Shown piece after piece: positions 16,354 through 19,969 of a DNA stretch of 19,969 nt. The notes below the pieces were generated by a model. The model ran no database searches. It worked only from the letters and a program-made list of their open reading frames with translations, and was not told where the DNA came from. Within the stretch, counting starts at the first letter, position 1. Each line of letters starts with the position of its first letter. Where the stretch lies: NCBI GenBank assembly GCA_031264895.1, contig JAISDI010000125.1:1-19969 (forward strand). Direction: 5' to 3'. This DNA comes from Endomicrobium sp. (GTDB taxonomy: Bacteria > Elusimicrobiota > Endomicrobiia > Endomicrobiales > Endomicrobiaceae). Position numbers and translations under genes: made by a program.

Positions 16354-16669
16354 GTCCCGAAACGATCTTTATGTCATTTGCCCCGCAATGAGGACAAGTC
16401 AAATGTTCCATCTGCGAAGGTTTTATCTGCTCAAAACACAAATTACACTGCGCCGCAAGCGGCATAATTTCATATTCCATCACGGCATCTTTTGCAATAT
16501 CGTTCTCGGTAAATATATGATCGACAAAAGAATGATTCAAAAAATCCTTTTCAATTCCGGAAGCGATTCCCAAAACCACGATGATCTTTGTTATCTTCTT
16601 CAAATTATTCTTTTCGGCCTCGCTCAAAACGACCCGCCACAAATCCCTTGCGATCCCATGCTCATGCAT
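16319..16669 (-). CDS. hypA: Hydrogenase nickel-insertion protein HypA
   Basis: HypA (116 residues) binds nickel and delivers it to the hydrogenase large subunit, normally with the GTPase HypB. Although an in-frame ATG exists at 16675, I choose 16669. It gives the invariant MHE start with the nickel ligand H2, and it places AGGAGG nine bases upstream instead of three. The zinc site is C75-x2-C78 and C92-x2-C95 (CNLC, CPHC). It is the first gene of the hyp operon, overlaps hypF by 35 bases and is divergent from the PHP-helicase gene. No hypB follows, which is unusual; it may be elsewhere in the genome. Confidence 0.95.
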   Translation of the reverse strand: MHEHGIARDLWRVVLSEAEKNNLKKITKIIVVLGIASGIEKDFLNHSFVDHIFTENDIAKDAVMEYEIMPLAAQCNLCFEQIKPSQMEHLTCPHCGANDIKIVSGHEVYVKNIEGE

Positions 16670-16678
16670 CTGCATTAT

Positions 16679-16684
16679 CCTCCT
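16679..16684 (-). promoter_or_regulatory. Shine-Dalgarno (AGGAGG) deciding the hypA start
   Basis: A perfect AGGAGG lies nine bases before ATG 16669 and only three before ATG 16675. The spacing favours the second ATG, in agreement with the conserved MHE N-terminus. Confidence 0.75.
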
Positions 16685-16697
16685 ATATTATTTTAGG

Positions 16698-16709
16698 GTG
16701 TGTTCACAC
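16698..16709. promoter_or_regulatory. Operator-like palindrome GTGTGTTCACAC
   Basis: Five-base arms GTGTG/CACAC separated by TT sit between the hypA -10 candidate and its ribosome-binding site. The symmetry and position suit a dimeric regulator binding site, possibly of CRP/FNR type. No regulator gene is adjacent, so this is only a candidate. Confidence 0.35.
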
Positions 16710-16714
16710 AAATT

Positions 16715-16720
16715 ATTATA
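16715..16720 (-). promoter_or_regulatory. Candidate -10 of the hyp operon promoter
   Basis: Consensus TATAAT on the minus strand, about 45 bases before the hypA ATG. No recognisable -35 lies 16-18 bases upstream, so the promoter may need an activator or may be read by another sigma factor. Confidence 0.4.
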
Positions 16721-16758
16721 CACTATTTTCAAACGCGCCGATATGCTTATCGTTAATT

Positions 16759-16767
16759 TGCTATAAT
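16759..16767 (+). promoter_or_regulatory. Extended -10 promoter of the PHP-helicase gene
   Basis: TGCTATAAT (TGn plus consensus TATAAT) ends 30 bases before the ATG at 16798. The -35 region is poor, as expected for extended -10 promoters. GGGG at 16788-16791 serves as ribosome-binding site. The promoter is divergent from, and close to, that of hypA. Confidence 0.5.
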
Positions 16768-16797
16768 TTTCAAACTTAAAAGCAAACGGGGTTTTAA

Positions 16798-19722
16798 ATG
16801 TTTTTTTATGCCGATTTACACATACATTCAAAATATTCGCGCGCAACAAGCAAAAACTGCACATTGGAAGAGCTTGCCTTGTGGGCTCAAAAAAAGGGAT
16901 TAAGCATTATATCAACCGGCGATTTTACTCATCCCGCATGGTTTAACGAAATAAAAGAAAAACTTGTCCCCGCAGGCGCCGGCGTTTTCAAACTGAAAGA
17001 CGATATTGAAAACAAAATTCTAAAAAATGATCGAAGCGTAAAATTTTTGTTATCGGTAGAAATATCGACAATATACAAAAAAGGCGAAAAAACGAGAAAA
17101 GTTCATCATATCGTATTCGTTCCGGATTTAAAGAGCGCGGAAAACTTGAGGCAAAAACTTGCAGCCGTCGGAAACATCGCTTCCGACGGACGTCCGATAC
17201 TCGGGCTTGATTCCAGAAATCTTCTTGAAATCGTTCTTGAATCCGGAGAAAATTCTTATATAGTTCCGGCGCATATCTGGACGCCGTGGTTTTCCGCATT
17301 AGGTTCGAGGTCGGGTTTTGATTCGATAAAAGATTGTTATGCAGACCTTTCGGAACATATATTCGCCGTAGAAACCGGATTATCTTCCGACCCCGAGATG
17401 AATTGGCGGGTTTCAAGCCTCGATCAATATAGACTTATATCTAATTCCGACGCTCATTCCCCTTCAAAGCTTGCCCGCGAAGCCACAGTTTTTGATATAG
17501 ATCCAGACTATTTAGTTATCAAAAAAGCGCTGCAAACAGGCGAAGGATATTCCGGCACAATAGAATTTTTCCCCGAAGAAGGAAAATACCATGAAGACGG
17601 CCACAGAAAATGTGATATTTGCCTAAGCCCGGAAGAAACGGTGAAACTTAACGGAATTTGTCCCGTATGCGCCAAACCGATGACGATAGGAGTTATGCAC
17701 AGGGTCAATGAGCTGGCTGACCGCAAAGGCAAGAATTTGATAATTCCAAAAACGGCGGGAAAATATTTAAGCCTTGTTCCTTTAGCGGAAATTCTTTCGG
17801 AAATTATGCAGGTCGGCGTCTTAAGCAATTCGCTAAATAATGCGTATGAAAACTTAATACGTAAATTGGGGCCGGAACTGTCTATATTAATAGACGTACC
17901 TATACAAGATATATCAGATCATTCCCCGCTGCTCGCAGAAGCAATAATGCGCTTAAGAGCCGGAAAAGTTATAAAACAAGCGGGTTTTGACGGTGAATAC
18001 GGCGTAATAAAATTATTTGAAAAGGAAGAACTTGAAAATACCAATTTGATGTTTGATATGGAAATTCCGGCAGCATTTGCAAAAAAAGAGGAAAAATTTG
18101 TCCGTCCGTATTATAAAAAAGAAGATACGCAGGAACAAAATCGTAAAAGCAATAATTATGTTAAGCCGTCTCTTGCAAAAAACGAAATATTGTCAGGCCT
18201 TGACGAACGCCAGTTAAGCGCAGTTAAAAGTACACAAAAGCGGATCTTAATAATCGCAGGCCCAGGTTCCGGAAAGACAGCAGTATTGACAAAACGTATT
18301 GCTTTTACAATTTCAGAAAATATTATTCCGGCCAACAACTGCCTTGCAATAACTTTTACCCGCAGAGCCGCCGACGAAATGCTTGAAAGACTTAGTCTTT
18401 TGCTCCCTGAAAACTATTCAAGTATCAACATCCATACTTTTCATTCCTTATGTTTTTCAATTTTAAAAGAAAACGCCAAAAATGCCGGACTGAGCGAAGA
18501 TTTCAAGGTAGCAAGCAAAGAAGAAATGAATTTATCAAAACCGGATAATACGCTAAGCTTCGACGATCTGCTCATTTTTACGTTAAAACTTCTCAACGAT
18601 AATCCAGATATAACAGATTCATACCGGAACAGATTCAAATATATTTCGGTAGACGAATATCAGGATATCGACGCAACCCAGTATGAACTAATAAAATTGA
18701 TCGCTCCTTCAAATGCAAACTTGTGCGTAATAGGCGACCCAAATCAGGCAATTTACGGATTCAGAGGAGGAGACGCAAAATTTTTCAACAACTTTACCAA
18801 AGACTACCCTGACGCCGATATAATCAATTTAAAAAATAACTATCGTTCCACAGGTACCATAGTCAATGCTTCAAATCAAATAGTTGATTCGCGCGATATA
18901 ATTTCAAAATATGACAAACCTCATGAAAAAATTACCATACACGCCGCGCCGACAGACAAAGCCGAAGCCGAATTCGTGGTCAGTACTATTGAAAACCTGA
19001 TAGGCGGCCACAGTTTCTTTTCTATCGATACAAACAGATCTGCCGGCGAGGAAACCGATATGTCTTTTTCGGATTTTGCCGTTTTATACCGCGCTTCTTC
19101 GCAGCTTGAGCCTCTTATTGAAGCGTTTAAAAGATCCGGAATGCCATACGCAAAATTGTCAAACGATATGCTTTGCGATAAAAAACAAGTTATAAAATTG
19201 TTAAGCCTGTTAACAGACGACAATTTTGTTATCGAACAGCTTGAAGAACTTAATAAAGATTTCGCCGGTAAAATAGATGAAAACATTTTGCAGCGCTTCA
19301 TGCGTCTTGCGCAAACTTATAAAACAAAAAACGAATTCATTCATGAAGTTTCTATGCTCTCGGAAATAGACACGCTGGATAAAAGAGCCGACAGAATTTC
19401 ATTGTTAACGCTGCATTCTTCAAAAGGTCTGGAATTCAAATGTGTATTTATAATAGGTCTTGAGCAAGGCGTCATCCCTTTTTACCGCGCCCGCAAACAA
19501 CCGGAAATAGAAGAAGAAAAGCGTCTATTATATGTAGGAATGACAAGAGCCGAACAAAGATTATTTCTGACGCGCGCCGCAAAAAGAAAATGGCTCGGAA
19601 CATACAAAAAATTAGCCCCGTCGCCATTTTTAGAAAAAATAGAAAACGATTTATTAAGATCCAGCAAAATCGAAAAAGCCTTCAAAGCAAAAGAACAATC
19701 CCGCCAGCTTGATTTATTTTAA
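16798..19722 (+). CDS. Endonuclease Q-like PHP nuclease fused to UvrD/PcrA-type helicase
   Basis: This is a 974-residue fusion. Residues 1-~430 match the PHP/TIGR00375 (endonuclease Q) architecture: metal ligands DLHIHS (D6, H8, H10), GDFTH (D42, H45), E88, H103/H104, PAH (H159) and SDAH (D218, H220), then a four-cysteine zinc site (C272, C275, C288, C291) followed by MTIGVMHRVNELADR. EndoQ nicks 5' of deaminated bases and abasic sites. After a polar linker (~430-460) comes an SF1A helicase: Q472, Walker A AGPGSGKT (487-494), motif Ia TFTRRAADEM, Walker B VDEYQD (618-623), GDPNQAIYGFRGGD (646-659), NYRST, motif V LTLHSSKGLEF (~870-880) and motif VI RLLYVGMTRA (R917). At ~510 residues the helicase part is much shorter than UvrD (~720). 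The last five residues are QLDLF, a sliding-clamp motif. The nuclease-helicase call is firm; EndoQ substrate specificity is inferred. Confidence 0.93.
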   Translation: MFFYADLHIHSKYSRATSKNCTLEELALWAQKKGLSIISTGDFTHPAWFNEIKEKLVPAGAGVFKLKDDIENKILKNDRSVKFLLSVEISTIYKKGEKTRKVHHIVFVPDLKSAENLRQKLAAVGNIASDGRPILGLDSRNLLEIVLESGENSYIVPAHIWTPWFSALGSRSGFDSIKDCYADLSEHIFAVETGLSSDPEMNWRVSSLDQYRLISNSDAHSPSKLAREATVFDIDPDYLVIKKALQTGEGYSGTIEFFPEEGKYHEDGHRKCDICLSPEETVKLNGICPVCAKPMTIGVMHRVNELADRKGKNLIIPKTAGKYLSLVPLAEILSEIMQVGVLSNSLNNAYENLIRKLGPELSILIDVPIQDISDHSPLLAEAIMRLRAGKVIKQAGFDGEYGVIKLFEKEELENTNLMFDMEIPAAFAKKEEKFVRPYYKKEDTQEQNRKSNNYVKPSLAKNEILSGLDERQLSAVKSTQKRILIIAGPGSGKTAVLTKRIAFTISENIIPANNCLAITFTRRAADEMLERLSLLLPENYSSINIHTFHSLCFSILKENAKNAGLSEDFKVASKEEMNLSKPDNTLSFDDLLIFTLKLLNDNPDITDSYRNRFKYISVDEYQDIDATQYELIKLIAPSNANLCVIGDPNQAIYGFRGGDAKFFNNFTKDYPDADIINLKNNYRSTGTIVNASNQIVDSRDIISKYDKPHEKITIHAAPTDKAEAEFVVSTIENLIGGHSFFSIDTNRSAGEETDMSFSDFAVLYRASSQLEPLIEAFKRSGMPYAKLSNDMLCDKKQVIKLLSLLTDDNFVIEQLEELNKDFAGKIDENILQRFMRLAQTYKTKNEFIHEVSMLSEIDTLDKRADRISLLTLHSSKGLEFKCVFIIGLEQGVIPFYRARKQPEIEEEKRLLYVGMTRAEQRLFLTRAAKRKWLGTYKKLAPSPFLEKIENDLLRSSKIEKAFKAKEQSRQLDLF

Positions 19723-19755
19723 TTTATTGACAACGAAAAAAGGAAATTGTTCGTC

Positions 19756-19858
19756 ATTCCCGAAAGTTTTTATCGGGAATCAATTTTTACTATAGCAAAA
19801 CAGCTTAACGTTGTCTCTTTTCTAAAACTTCGGAAATTCCCCCTTTTTTTAAAGGGGG
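19756..19858. repeat. Short intergenic palindromes after the PHP-helicase gene
   Basis: The gene-free right end (19723-19969) holds two hairpins: ATTCCCGA/TCGGGAAT (19756-19763 and 19773-19780), a REP-like unit preceded by CGTC, and CCCCCTTT/AAAGGGGG (19839-19846 and 19851-19858, 4-base loop). The second is followed by a GC-rich tail (GGTGGACGCGGAGCGGACGG) of a type often dispersed in bacterial genomes. Either hairpin could slow polymerase, but neither has a proper downstream T-run, so I do not call a terminator. No gene is supported here. Confidence 0.6.
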
Positions 19859-19969
19859 TGGACGCGGAGCGGACGGGGGATTTAGCCAAAGGCTCTGACG
19901 GGGTATCAACCCCAAGAATGACGAGGTATAGCAAACAAACTAAATATTGTCCCATTATTTTCATACGTC

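Noticed and set aside
19839..19858. CCCCCTTT/AAAGGGGG hairpin as terminator of the PHP-helicase gene
   Set aside because: It lies 116 bases after the stop and is followed by GGTGGACGCGG rather than a T-run.
19770..19964. Open frame of 64 codons on the minus strand at the right end
   Set aside because: It runs through repeat hairpins and has a low-complexity product typical of translated intergenic repeats; no ribosome-binding site or family resemblance.

Overview
The window is a densely packed, fairly AT-rich bacterial chromosome segment. It encodes an LpxL-family lipid acyltransferase, which points to an outer membrane, and an SMC protein of normal bacterial length. The codon style, the short intergenic palindromes and the gene mix suggest a Gram-negative anaerobe, possibly Elusimicrobiota (Endomicrobium-like). 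That placement is a guess from gestalt and was not tested.

Layout. All genes from 243 to 16669 are on the minus strand; one large gene at 16798-19722 is on the plus strand. In the order the minus strand is read, they fall into three blocks. (1) A [NiFe]-hydrogenase maturation operon runs hypA, hypF, a TPR/HEAT-repeat lipoprotein, hypC, a LOG-family nucleotide phosphoribohydrolase, hypD, hypE. Genes mostly overlap or abut. No hypB and no hydrogenase structural gene are visible. (2) With a 23-base gap this continues into an NAD-dependent epimerase/reductase, a serine-palmitoyltransferase-like PLP enzyme, and a GNAT-like acyltransferase. These three classes together match the bacterial ceramide pathway (SPT, bCerS, CerR). 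A 27-bp-arm inverted repeat separates the last two genes. (3) After a good promoter candidate (6493-6521) comes a small protein with a histone-H1-like tail and a beta-sandwich-like C-terminus, then a 63-residue one-helix membrane protein, smc, a DUF362-ferredoxin protein, and the LpxL-like acyltransferase.

The divergent gene at 16798-19722 encodes a 974-residue fusion. An endonuclease-Q-like PHP nuclease with its four-cysteine zinc site is joined to a compact UvrD/PcrA-type SF1 helicase, and the protein ends in QLDLF, a textbook sliding-clamp-binding pentapeptide. It looks like a one-polypeptide repair machine for deaminated or abasic DNA, and I consider it, with the ceramide locus, the most interesting content.

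No stretch longer than 300 bases lacks a gene. The two ends (1-242 and 19723-19969) and the 7653-7835 gap carry short palindromic repeats. No tRNA, rRNA, CRISPR array, transposase or convincing Rho-independent terminator was seen.
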